DNA of 11,049 nucleotides from Candidatus Fibrimonadales bacterium (GTDB lineage: Bacteria > Fibrobacterota > Fibrobacteria > Fibrobacterales > Fibrobacteraceae). The notes below the pieces were generated by a model. That model saw only the letters and a list, made by a program, of their open reading frames with translations. It was not told the origin of the DNA and ran no database searches. Position 1 is the stretch's first letter. Each line of letters starts with the position of its first letter. The stretch is from NCBI GenBank assembly GCA_009777135.1, contig WRMM01000044.1:1-11049 (forward strand), read 5' to 3'. Shown piece after piece: positions 1-7,372 of this stretch. The position numbers were made by a program, and so were the translations under genes.

Positions 1-1
1 G

Positions 2-454
2 ATGCCAGAACCGGAACCTGAGCCAGAATTTATTCCAGAAGAAATAGAATTCGTTCCTGAGCCAGAACCGGAACCAGAACCAGAACCTCCTCCTCCGCCT
101 CCTCCTCCGAGAAGAGTGTTCGTGGTAGAAGGTGTTAATTTTGTTAGCGGAAAAGCTGATATTACAGATGAATCATTTGGCAATCTTATGGTAGTAGTGG
201 AAACTATGCAAACCTACCCAGAAGTTACATTCAAGGTGGTTGGACATACGGATGATCAAGGTAGAAGAGACGCAAATCAAAGACTCTCCGAGGCTCGTGC
301 AAAGGCTGTGGTAGACTTTTTGATTAGTCGCGGCATAGATTCAGGTCGTTTCACTTTTGAAGGAAAGGGGCCCGATCAGCCGATTGCATCCAATAAAACA
401 GCTGCGGGCAGGGCAAAAAACCGTCGCATAGAATTCCAGCGCACGGATAACTAA
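2..454 (+). CDS. OmpA-family peptidoglycan-binding protein, C-terminal part (5' end outside the window)
   Basis: This is the C-terminal end of an outer-membrane-associated protein that should bind peptidoglycan non-covalently. The 150 visible residues begin with a Pro-Glu repeat tract (about 2-29) and a run of eight or more prolines (about 29-36), which looks like a stiff periplasmic spacer. An OmpA C-terminal domain fills about 39-148. It carries GHTD (81-84), a LSEARAKAV helix (95-103) and NRR (140-142). Asp84 and Arg99 sit 15 residues apart, the spacing of the diaminopimelate-binding Asp/Arg pair known in OmpA proteins. The segment VVDFLISRGI closely resembles the same stretch of E. coli OmpA. 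The ATG at position 2 lies inside the repeat tract and is probably not the true start, since no signal peptide is visible and the frame is open to the edge. The gene ends 13 bases before the next one and is probably co-transcribed with it. Whether the missing N-terminus is a barrel, lipoprotein or other domain cannot be seen. Confidence 0.9.
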   Translation: MPEPEPEPEFIPEEIEFVPEPEPEPEPEPPPPPPPPRRVFVVEGVNFVSGKADITDESFGNLMVVVETMQTYPEVTFKVVGHTDDQGRRDANQRLSEARAKAVVDFLISRGIDSGRFTFEGKGPDQPIASNKTAAGRAKNRRIEFQRTDN

Positions 455-458
455 GGAG
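453..458 (+). promoter_or_regulatory. Ribosome binding site AAGGAG that decides the start of the barrel/TPR gene
   Basis: AAGGAG overlaps the stop codon of the OmpA-family gene. It lies 3 bases from an in-frame TTG at 462 and 9 bases from an in-frame GTG at 468. The longer spacing is more usual, so GTG at 468 is preferred. The overlap with the upstream stop suggests coupled translation. Confidence 0.6.
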
Positions 459-467
459 AAATTGAAA

Positions 468-2726
468 GTGAAAAATATATTACTGTCCATTGCGTTAGTG
501 TTTAGTTTTGCAGGCTATGCGCTTGCTCAATTTTCACCATCTTACTCGCCAAACAAATATCAGCAAAATGATTGGTTTGGCGAGTTTGGCGGAACAACTT
601 CCATGTATGTCAATCCTGCAGGCATAGCAGAGAATGACCAATTAGAAGTTACAGGTGGTTTTTTCAGTACCATAAGCGGTGCGGCCATGCAGGAATACGG
701 CTCTGTTGTGATGCCTTGGGGTTATAAGCACTCCTTCGGTTTTACTTTCTTTGAAAATGGGGCTACTGTAGATAATAGCGTAAATGGCGATTACACAGAA
801 AACGCCTATATGATTGGTTATGCTTACCGTGTATTCCATTGGTTGGCTATGGGCGTGAATTTGTCCATCTTGCAGGTGGATCAGTTTAACCACAATAAGC
901 AATTCACTATGGGTACTGACATTGGCTTTAGCCTAAATCCCATAAACAATTCAAAACTTGGCCACGTTCAAATAGGTATTGCATTTCAAAATCTCCTACA
1001 GCCGGTTATTGCCAATGCAAGCGAGGAAGGCCAGGAAAGCTATGGTTTTATATCTCCTGTATTTGTTGGAGGCAAAAGCGATGATGGCTATGCAATTCCT
1101 GCTAACTTGAATTTATCTTTGTTCTATCGTGGCTTAAACCGTGCTTTGGAAATAAAGGGTGAAATTAGCATTATAGATTTTTTCCACGATGAAGATGAGG
1201 GTGGCAAGGGCAAAATGATGGAGTTTGGTGTTTCTGCTACCTACTTTATAACCTCGCATCTTGGCGTTAAGGGTCGTTTAACCAAAGAAGGCTATCCTGT
1301 TATTGGCGCAACTGTGAATGTGAAAGACGTGAATTTGTTCCGCTATCTTGGACTGGACCTTGAAATGTCTCACGATGATTTGATAGAGAAAAAGAACCGT
1401 GGATTTTTGTGGAATGTTCGCGCAACTGCCCGCTTTGGCGATACTCGCGAAGAAAGCATTGGCGAAGCCAGATACCGTCGCTTGAAGATAGAGCCGGAAA
1501 ACGATTACCGCGCTGCAATGCGTTTGTATCTGAACCGCGACTTTATAGCTGCTTCTTATGCGTTTGGCAAAGTACAGACAAAATATCCCACATTCCATTT
1601 GGTTGACCAAGCAGCTTTCTACAAGGGCAAATCATTTGAAAATATGCGTATGCATTTGGCTGCGCAAAGAGTTTATCAAGAGGCTATCAGAAAATATCCT
1701 CATTCCGATCAAATTCCAAAATACCATTTTCAGTTGATGAATATAGACTATAAAGAAGGTCGTTATGGCGATGCCATGGTAAAATACCAGTACATAGCCC
1801 AGCATTTCCCCAGGTCTGATGTAAAACCTGATGCAGATTATATTGCCGGCCAGATAAAATTTGAGCAGGGTCAGAATAAGGACGCTGTTCAGCTACTTGC
1901 TTCCATTTTGCCAGGCAATGCCAACTATTTCTATGCTCGCTATACAATGGGCATAGCGTATAGCCGCGATAGCCAATGGCAAGAAGCTAAAGGCGCTTTC
2001 AATGATATTTTAACCCAGCAAGCTTCTAACCAGTCAGAAAGAGATTTGCAAGATGCGGCAAGGGTAAAACTAGGTCACATTTACTTTGCAGAGCCGGATG
2101 GCTTGGCTGAAGCTGCGCAGCTTTACGGTCAGGTTACCAATACAGCTTCACCGTTCTACGAAGAAGCTGCTCTTGCGCTTGCATGGAGCTTCTTGAAAGT
2201 TCGCGACACAAAGAATGCGCGTCCCTTCACCACTTGGATAATAAGGAACCGCCCGGATTCTTACTTGATATCCGAAGCTTACCTTGTTGAAGGTTATTGC
2301 TACTATATGGAAGGAGATCTGAATCGCGCTGAGGTTAGCTTGAACAGAGCAATACAGCTTACAGAAAATCCGACCATCACAAAAGAACAGAGAGATAGCG
2401 CAAAAGTCGCTTACGATGGCATGAAGGAAAACTTTGACAGCGTTCAAGTCAGAGCATTGGATTTGGCGCGCCAGCTGCCTACTCCAAGAGTTGAGCAGAA
2501 ACGCGCAGCACTCCGTCCGGATTTTGAAAGAGCTAATCGCGAGATTGAGACCTTTGCCGAATTCCAGCAGAGAGTTATTCAGAGTGATCGCTTTGAGGCA
2601 AGCAGGCAGCGTGTTTTGGGTGATGCAAAGTTGACTAGCGCAGTTGTATCAACGAGAAAGGCTCAGCAACCTGGCGGTGGAGTTTCTCCGGGCTTGGATG
2701 CGTTGGGTGATTTGGATGATTTGTAA
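468..2726 (+). CDS. PorV-like outer-membrane barrel fused to a TPR domain
   Basis: About 752 residues from GTG 468 (two more if TTG 462 is used). A clear signal peptide covers about 1-20 (MKNILLSIALVFSFAGYALA), with probable cleavage before QFSP. Residues about 35-330 alternate polar and aromatic/hydrophobic positions as outer-membrane strands do. They contain SMYVNPAGIAE (about 45-55), resembling the NPAGLA motif of PorV/PorQ- and FadL-like barrels, and IGIAFQNLLQP (about 169-179), resembling the 'GLSVQNL' strand of the same group. Residues about 335-640 are helical TPR-like repeats, with recurring patterns such as AAQRVYQEAIRKYPHSDQ and DAMVKYQYIAQHFPRSD. The tail (about 655-752) is charged and helical, then Gly/Asp-rich. 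The combination implies an outer-membrane anchor presenting a periplasmic TPR arm. It sits between an OmpA-type protein and a giant TPR protein, consistent with one envelope complex. The barrel assignment is by motif only; a PorP/SprF-like or other porin fold is possible. Substrate and partners are unknown. Confidence 0.8.
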   Translation: MKNILLSIALVFSFAGYALAQFSPSYSPNKYQQNDWFGEFGGTTSMYVNPAGIAENDQLEVTGGFFSTISGAAMQEYGSVVMPWGYKHSFGFTFFENGATVDNSVNGDYTENAYMIGYAYRVFHWLAMGVNLSILQVDQFNHNKQFTMGTDIGFSLNPINNSKLGHVQIGIAFQNLLQPVIANASEEGQESYGFISPVFVGGKSDDGYAIPANLNLSLFYRGLNRALEIKGEISIIDFFHDEDEGGKGKMMEFGVSATYFITSHLGVKGRLTKEGYPVIGATVNVKDVNLFRYLGLDLEMSHDDLIEKKNRGFLWNVRATARFGDTREESIGEARYRRLKIEPENDYRAAMRLYLNRDFIAASYAFGKVQTKYPTFHLVDQAAFYKGKSFENMRMHLAAQRVYQEAIRKYPHSDQIPKYHFQLMNIDYKEGRYGDAMVKYQYIAQHFPRSDVKPDADYIAGQIKFEQGQNKDAVQLLASILPGNANYFYARYTMGIAYSRDSQWQEAKGAFNDILTQQASNQSERDLQDAARVKLGHIYFAEPDGLAEAAQLYGQVTNTASPFYEEAALALAWSFLKVRDTKNARPFTTWIIRNRPDSYLISEAYLVEGYCYYMEGDLNRAEVSLNRAIQLTENPTITKEQRDSAKVAYDGMKENFDSVQVRALDLARQLPTPRVEQKRAALRPDFERANREIETFAEFQQRVIQSDRFEASRQRVLGDAKLTSAVVSTRKAQQPGGGVSPGLDALGDLDDL

Positions 2727-2760
2727 AAGGAAGTAACCAGTTATTGCAGGAACAATGAAT

Positions 2761-5700
2761 ATGAATTTAAGAACTCTCTTTTTGGGAATTTTAGTGTTAG
2801 CCGGCGCAGCATTTGCGCAGGCTGGCAGCGCAGCATGCAAAACAGAAACCGATAGGGCAACAGCCATTCATGCTAGATGCACAAAGATGGGCAGAAATGC
2901 TTCTGGCTATCAGAAGTGCGCTGAGGAATTCAGAAACCAAAGAGCCAAAGCGGAGCAGGCTTGTCGCGCCAGTTCGGTTGCCAGCGTGAGCGATCTTGAA
3001 ACTGCTGTTAAAAAATGGGAAGATCTTTCCAACACTAATAAGTGTCGCACAAACGACGCCAAAAGAAACAATAACTGCGCAACTATTTTGCAGCAATGGG
3101 GCCAAGAACTTTTCAAGCTTGGAGAGTTCAGATTTACCCAAGAGCAGACTAAGTTCGAGGAACTTGTGCAGTTTTGCGCAGACCGCGACAACAACGTTAA
3201 AAGATTTCCGCAGTGCGCTAAAATAGGAGAGCCTCCAAAGCCCAATCACGATGCGGCTTTGCCGGTTTTTCTTGATTATGTTAAGCATTTTCCCGATGGA
3301 ACAAGCGCGCCAAACATGCTTTTTCAAGCCTCTTTCATTTTGGAAACAAAAGGTGAATTGGAGCGCGCTTTGCAGCTTCGCCAAGAATTGGTGAGAAAAT
3401 ATCCAAACCACACTTTGGCTCCAGGCGCATGGCTTCGCATAGGCGAATATTACTATAGCAAAAGCAGATGGGCAGATGCTATAAAAGCCTACGAAAGAAT
3501 AACAAACTATCCTGCGAACACAACCAGGGAAAGAAGAGAAGCTACTTTGGCCATATATCACTTGGCAGAGTGCTATTACAATCAGGCTGATTTTGAAGTT
3601 GCCGCGCAAAAATTCTGGGAATACATAGACGGAGCGGATAAAGGCAAATTTGTGCCCGATTTGCGCGTTGAAGCCATGGATTATATGGCAACAGCATTTT
3701 CTGATTTGGACGATGGCATTAAAGTAGCTGATAAATTTATAAGGCCCAAAAAGCTTCCGTATCAAGATTCTCTTTATTTCCGCATAGGAATGAAGGCTAA
3801 AGACCACGACCGCCATGACCAGGCAGTTCAAGCTTTTGACTTTTTATTGCAGACCAACCCAACTTATATAGATGCGCCCCTTGCAGATTTGGCAATGGTT
3901 GAAATTCATCTTTTGCAGCAAAAACCAGATAAAGCTCAGGAACAGCGTTTCTTGGTTATTAAGCGCTATGACCGCAATTCAGCTTGGTACAGAAGGAACA
4001 GCGGCCATTCAGAAAGCGTGGGAAATGCAGAGCGCGCAATTCGCATGGCAATGCTGGATATTCCAGTTTATATGCACTTTACCGCCTCCGAATTGAACAA
4101 AAAAGGCGATACCGAAGGCGCAAAAAAACAATATGCAGATGCGGTTAAGGCTTACAATGATTTCTTGAATCGCTATAAAAACGAGCCAGATTGGAACGAA
4201 TACAGAGTTTATATGAACTTGGCTGTTATTTATCATGAACTTGGCCAATTTGACAGAGAAGCCTCCGCATTCAATTGGATTGTGGATGCTGATACCAGCC
4301 GTTATGGCCGCCGTCCTCAGAATTTCGGCGTTCTTATAACCAAAAACGAAGCTGGCTATAATGCCGTGCTTGCAATGGACAAGGGGCGTGAACATGCTTT
4401 GAAAACCAAAGCTGGAGGCGACACGGTTAAAGCTTATAGCTTGCCAGAGACCAAAGCGTATTTTGCGCAGGTTGATAGATATATGTCAAAATTTGGCAAA
4501 GATACCGCTGCGCCAGATTTGGCATACAATGCTGCTATAGTGCACTATCAGGCAAAGCAATATAAAGTTGCTATTGACGTGCTGCGCAAATTATCCGTAG
4601 ACTTTCCAAGCCACAAGTACACTCTCTTGATTCGCCGCATGTTGGCGCAGTCTTTGCTTGAAGATGGACAGCTGGACGAAGCTCAAAAAGAGTTTGAGTG
4701 GCTATACACTCAATACACTGATAGAAGAGGCATGGGCGTTAGAGACTCCAATGCGGTTACTGTGGCAAAAGAAATTGAAACATCTATTGCTGCTGTGCTT
4801 TACCAGAAAGCAGAACAAGCGGTTAAGCAGGGCCAGTTTGCTCAAGGCGCAGATGCCTACGTAGCATTGGTAAAGCGTTTCCCAAGAGCAGAGTTTAGCG
4901 ATAGGGCTTTGTTTGAAGCTGCCGTTGCTTACGAGCAGGCAGGCCAGAACACAAAAGCCGCCGAAACCTGGATGCGTATGCCTAGAGAATACGGCAAGTC
5001 TAATTTGGCTGTTCGCTCCATTGTTCGCGCAGCGCTTGCCTACCAAAAAGACAAAAAATTTGCAGATGGAGCAAAAGCTTATCTATTTATAGTTGATAAC
5101 TATCCGCAAGATACCATGGCTATAAACGCAATTTTTGCAGCAGCCCAGGCTTACGACTCAATTCCTGGCAGAGATTCTGCCGCTATAAGAGCTAACAAAA
5201 GGGTAGTTGCTCAAACTTATGAAATTGCTTTCAAAAAATTCCCCAGACACGAGAAAACTCCAGGCTTGCTTTACAATGCCTGCTTGGCTTACGATGAGGC
5301 AAGAGATACTAAGGAAGCAATCCGATGCAACCGCGACATAGTTAGAGAGTATCCAAAAAGTTCTTATGCCCTTGATGCTGCATATAGCATACCTATAGCG
5401 TATGAGAATGCCAAAGACTGGCCAAATACCGCTAAGGAATACGATAACTTTGTGAGAAACTACACAACAGATAAAGAAAAGCTTATCAATGCTTACACCA
5501 AAATGGCGCGTGCGTATATGGAACTCAAAGATTCCGCTAAAGCAGCGGCAGCTTATAAAAACACCATTAGCAACTACGACAGATTTGGCGTTCAGCTCTC
5601 AAATTCAGACCCGACATTTGCTGCAGAAGCATCCTTTATGCTAGGCGAATTTGAAAGATCAACCATGGCTCCGCTTATTATTAGAGGCAATGACAAAGCC

Positions 5701-6615
5701 AAGCTTGATATGATTAAAAGGCTGATGACCATTTTGCAGTCTGCAACCGCTCACTATTCAAAGTCTGCTACGTATGCTTCTGAAAGATGGACTTTCCGCT
5801 CTAGAAATCGCATTGCTGAGCTGTTTGTTATAGTTGCCGCAAAGGTTCGCGAGCAAGAAATTGATGTTAGAGACAGAAGAGGCAATGTAGATAAGGAAAG
5901 ACTATTTGTAGCAAGACTTCAGGTTGTTCAGCAGCTGCCTTCTTATTATGAGCAAGCGCGCCCGCTGTTCCAGTCTAACATTGACCTTGCCCGCGAGCAG
6001 GGTTACTACAACCCTGATGTGGTGGCTGCTCAAGATGGCTACATTGAAATGTTCTATCGCGACTGCGAAAACTTCTATCAAGTGGGCAGGGCGTTTGCCG
6101 AGGCTCCACTGCCAGATAGCGCAGCTATGGTTAGGGAATACATTGAGTTTGAAGGCATGGCAAGAGAAGACGCTGTATTTGCCGTTCATGAAGATTTAGA
6201 AGCTTATCGCGAAGAGTTGGAGAACAAAAGCCAGACTGCCAAGCAGGGAGCTTTGCCTCGCTGCGCTAGCGGCATAAGGGCTTCTGCTCATTATGGCATC
6301 AAAAACAGATGGACGGATAGTTTATTTGCCCTTGTTAGGACAATTGATTCTGAAAATGAGATTTTGGCAACCAATATAAAGGAATTTGACCCAAGCACTC
6401 TGTTCAGGGACGACCATTACAACAGAACAAAGGCTCGTTTAACGCAAATTGAAGCATCCGAAGACCTTACGCCTCAAGAAAAGCTGACTACCTATAAGGA
6501 AATAGCTTCTGATGCAAAGAGCAGGAATGCCAATTTGAGAAGAGAATTGGAAAATTTGAGAGCTCAATGGAGTGCCAGACAGGCGCCTCCACCGGAGGCT
6601 TCGGAAGAAAATTAA
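2761..6615 (+). CDS. Giant periplasmic tetratricopeptide-repeat protein (about 1284 aa)
   Basis: ATG 2761 is preferred because AGGAA at 2748-2752 lies 8 bases upstream; ATG 2755 is in frame but only 2 bases from it. A signal peptide (MNLRTLFLGILVLAGAAFA) precedes QAGSAAC, so the protein should be exported. Residues about 26-152 form an N-terminal region with eight cysteines (26, 40, 53, 68, 95, 106, 139, 152), suitable for disulfides in the periplasm. TPR-like repeats follow in clusters: about 185-290, 340-400, 480-510, 585-650 and 680-930. Typical cores are ALQLRQELVRKYPNH, DAIKAYERI and EAIRCNRDIVREYPKSS. Residues about 950-1140 are helical and less regular; about 1220-1270 looks like a coiled coil; the end is Pro/Glu-rich. 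No transmembrane segment follows the signal. TPR proteins act as protein-binding scaffolds, and its place beside a motor cassette suggests it links motor and outer membrane, like CpoB in Tol-Pal or the Glt TPR proteins of Myxococcus. That role is inferred; specific orthology is not established. Confidence 0.85.
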   Translation: MNLRTLFLGILVLAGAAFAQAGSAACKTETDRATAIHARCTKMGRNASGYQKCAEEFRNQRAKAEQACRASSVASVSDLETAVKKWEDLSNTNKCRTNDAKRNNNCATILQQWGQELFKLGEFRFTQEQTKFEELVQFCADRDNNVKRFPQCAKIGEPPKPNHDAALPVFLDYVKHFPDGTSAPNMLFQASFILETKGELERALQLRQELVRKYPNHTLAPGAWLRIGEYYYSKSRWADAIKAYERITNYPANTTRERREATLAIYHLAECYYNQADFEVAAQKFWEYIDGADKGKFVPDLRVEAMDYMATAFSDLDDGIKVADKFIRPKKLPYQDSLYFRIGMKAKDHDRHDQAVQAFDFLLQTNPTYIDAPLADLAMVEIHLLQQKPDKAQEQRFLVIKRYDRNSAWYRRNSGHSESVGNAERAIRMAMLDIPVYMHFTASELNKKGDTEGAKKQYADAVKAYNDFLNRYKNEPDWNEYRVYMNLAVIYHELGQFDREASAFNWIVDADTSRYGRRPQNFGVLITKNEAGYNAVLAMDKGREHALKTKAGGDTVKAYSLPETKAYFAQVDRYMSKFGKDTAAPDLAYNAAIVHYQAKQYKVAIDVLRKLSVDFPSHKYTLLIRRMLAQSLLEDGQLDEAQKEFEWLYTQYTDRRGMGVRDSNAVTVAKEIETSIAAVLYQKAEQAVKQGQFAQGADAYVALVKRFPRAEFSDRALFEAAVAYEQAGQNTKAAETWMRMPREYGKSNLAVRSIVRAALAYQKDKKFADGAKAYLFIVDNYPQDTMAINAIFAAAQAYDSIPGRDSAAIRANKRVVAQTYEIAFKKFPRHEKTPGLLYNACLAYDEARDTKEAIRCNRDIVREYPKSSYALDAAYSIPIAYENAKDWPNTAKEYDNFVRNYTTDKEKLINAYTKMARAYMELKDSAKAAAAYKNTISNYDRFGVQLSNSDPTFAAEASFMLGEFERSTMAPLIIRGNDKAKLDMIKRLMTILQSATAHYSKSATYASERWTFRSRNRIAELFVIVAAKVREQEIDVRDRRGNVDKERLFVARLQVVQQLPSYYEQARPLFQSNIDLAREQGYYNPDVVAAQDGYIEMFYRDCENFYQVGRAFAEAPLPDSAAMVREYIEFEGMAREDAVFAVHEDLEAYREELENKSQTAKQGALPRCASGIRASAHYGIKNRWTDSLFALVRTIDSENEILATNIKEFDPSTLFRDDHYNRTKARLTQIEASEDLTPQEKLTTYKEIASDAKSRNANLRRELENLRAQWSARQAPPPEASEEN

Positions 6616-6625
6616 AAAAAATATG

Positions 6626-6661
6626 ATATAGATTGCTTTTTTTCGAAAAAATAATCTATAT
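6626..6661 (+). other. Imperfect hairpin between the TPR and ExbB/TolQ genes
   Basis: ATATAGATT (6626-6634) is complementary to AATCTATAT (6653-6661). Between them TTTTTTCGAAAAAA (6638-6651) is itself a palindrome. The RNA could fold into a 9-bp outer stem, a small asymmetric internal loop and an AT-rich inner stem. It lies 10 bases after the TPR stop codon. No run of T follows, so it is not a classical intrinsic terminator. It may act in RNA processing or partial termination, or be only AT-rich sequence overlapping a promoter. Confidence 0.4.
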
Positions 6662-6662
6662 T
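6633..6662 (+). promoter_or_regulatory. Possible sigma70-type promoter for the motor genes
   Basis: TTGCTT (6633-6638) and TATATT (6657-6662) are separated by 18 bases and resemble -35 and -10 boxes; TATATT matches TATAAT at five of six positions. Transcription would begin near 6669, leaving a leader of about 40 bases before the ExbB/TolQ start. The 95-base gap is the largest inside the cluster, which fits a secondary promoter. The region is AT-rich, so a chance match is quite possible. Confidence 0.35.
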
Positions 6663-6698
6663 ATACGGAGAAAAAAGTTTCACTCATCCATTAACCAT

Positions 6699-6703
6699 AG
6701 GAG
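6699..6703 (+). promoter_or_regulatory. Ribosome binding site AGGAG for the ExbB/TolQ gene
   Basis: AGGAG lies 7 bases before ATG 6711. This rules against the longer in-frame reading from TTG 6633, which would add 26 residues rich in Lys/Arg and Ile encoded by the intergenic hairpin. Confidence 0.75.
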
Positions 6704-6710
6704 TAAAAAA

Positions 6711-7343
6711 ATGGAAATAGTCTTTAATAACACGCTAAAATCATTTAACCCAAGTGAGGCGGGTTGGCAATTCATGTGGGTTATCTTGTTAATAGGCCTT
6801 GCCGGCGTTGGCATAGCCGTGGAAAGGTTCCTTTACATTTTCCTGCGTTCTTCAAAGGGGCGCGATGAATTTCTCAAGAATTTTGGCACTTTGGTAGCTG
6901 CAAAAAAGTACGAAGAAGCAGTTTCCATGTGCAAAGGCTCAAAGCTTCCCATAGCCGCTGTTCTAGGGTCTGTGGTGGAGGCTCGCGATAAGGGAAAAGA
7001 AGGTCTTGCAGCTGCTGCTGATGCCGTGTTTTTAACGGAAGCGCCTCGAGTGAACAGATATCTGTCCATTATAGCGCTTACAGCTTCTGTCGCAACGCTT
7101 ATGGGCCTTGCAGGAACGATTTTTGGTCTGATTATAACCTTTGATGCTGTGGCTAACAAGCCTGCCGCAGAACGCCCGCAAGCTCTTGCGAATGGTATTT
7201 CTGTAGCAATGGGCACAACGCTTTTGGGATTGGCTGCCGCTATTCCTTTGCTGATGGTTCAGGGCTTTTTGAGCATGCTTTCTGAGCGCGTTATTCAAGA
7301 AATGGAAGAAAAAAGTTTGAAAGTTATCAACTCGTTTGCATAA
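6711..7343 (+). CDS. MotA/TolQ/ExbB-family proton-channel subunit
   Basis: 210 residues. This is the multi-spanning inner-membrane subunit of an ExbB-ExbD or TolQ-TolR type motor, which converts proton flow into movement of a TonB/TolA-like protein. Three membrane segments are visible: about 19-37 (FMWVILLIGLAGVGIAVERF), 117-146 and 164-188. The second and third hold the family signatures ATLMGLAGTIFGLIITFDAV (127-146) and GISVAMGTTLLGLAAAIPLL (162-181). Thr136 and Thr170 match the channel-lining threonines known from ExbB and TolQ. A cytoplasmic stretch with Lys/Glu-rich helices lies between segments 1 and 2 (about 46-112). The length is near that of TolQ and slightly short for ExbB. It is followed by two ExbD-type genes, the order known from aglRQS (Myxococcus gliding) and tolQR-like sets. 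Family assignment is secure; whether it works as Tol, Ton, Agl or another system cannot be told from this protein alone. Confidence 0.93.
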   Translation: MEIVFNNTLKSFNPSEAGWQFMWVILLIGLAGVGIAVERFLYIFLRSSKGRDEFLKNFGTLVAAKKYEEAVSMCKGSKLPIAAVLGSVVEARDKGKEGLAAAADAVFLTEAPRVNRYLSIIALTASVATLMGLAGTIFGLIITFDAVANKPAAERPQALANGISVAMGTTLLGLAAAIPLLMVQGFLSMLSERVIQEMEEKSLKVINSFA

Positions 7344-7372
7344 CCGAATAACTTGTAATATGGAGTTTGCTT

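Noticed and set aside
2797..3831. Open frame of about 344 codons on the - strand, antisense to the giant TPR gene
   Set aside because: It lies wholly within a well-supported TPR coding region. The predicted protein has low-complexity Cys/Ser/Phe-rich content typical of an antisense reading and no recognisable domain or ribosome binding site.
2755..6615. Lipoprotein signal at the first cysteine of the giant TPR protein
   Set aside because: The residues before Cys26 (GSAA) are preceded by a better signal peptidase I site (AFA-Q), and the cysteine is seven residues beyond it, with no Leu at the -3 position.
6633..6710. N-terminal extension of the ExbB/TolQ protein from TTG 6633
   Set aside because: It would be encoded by the intergenic hairpin, has no Shine-Dalgarno sequence, and the ATG at 6711 has an ideally spaced AGGAG.
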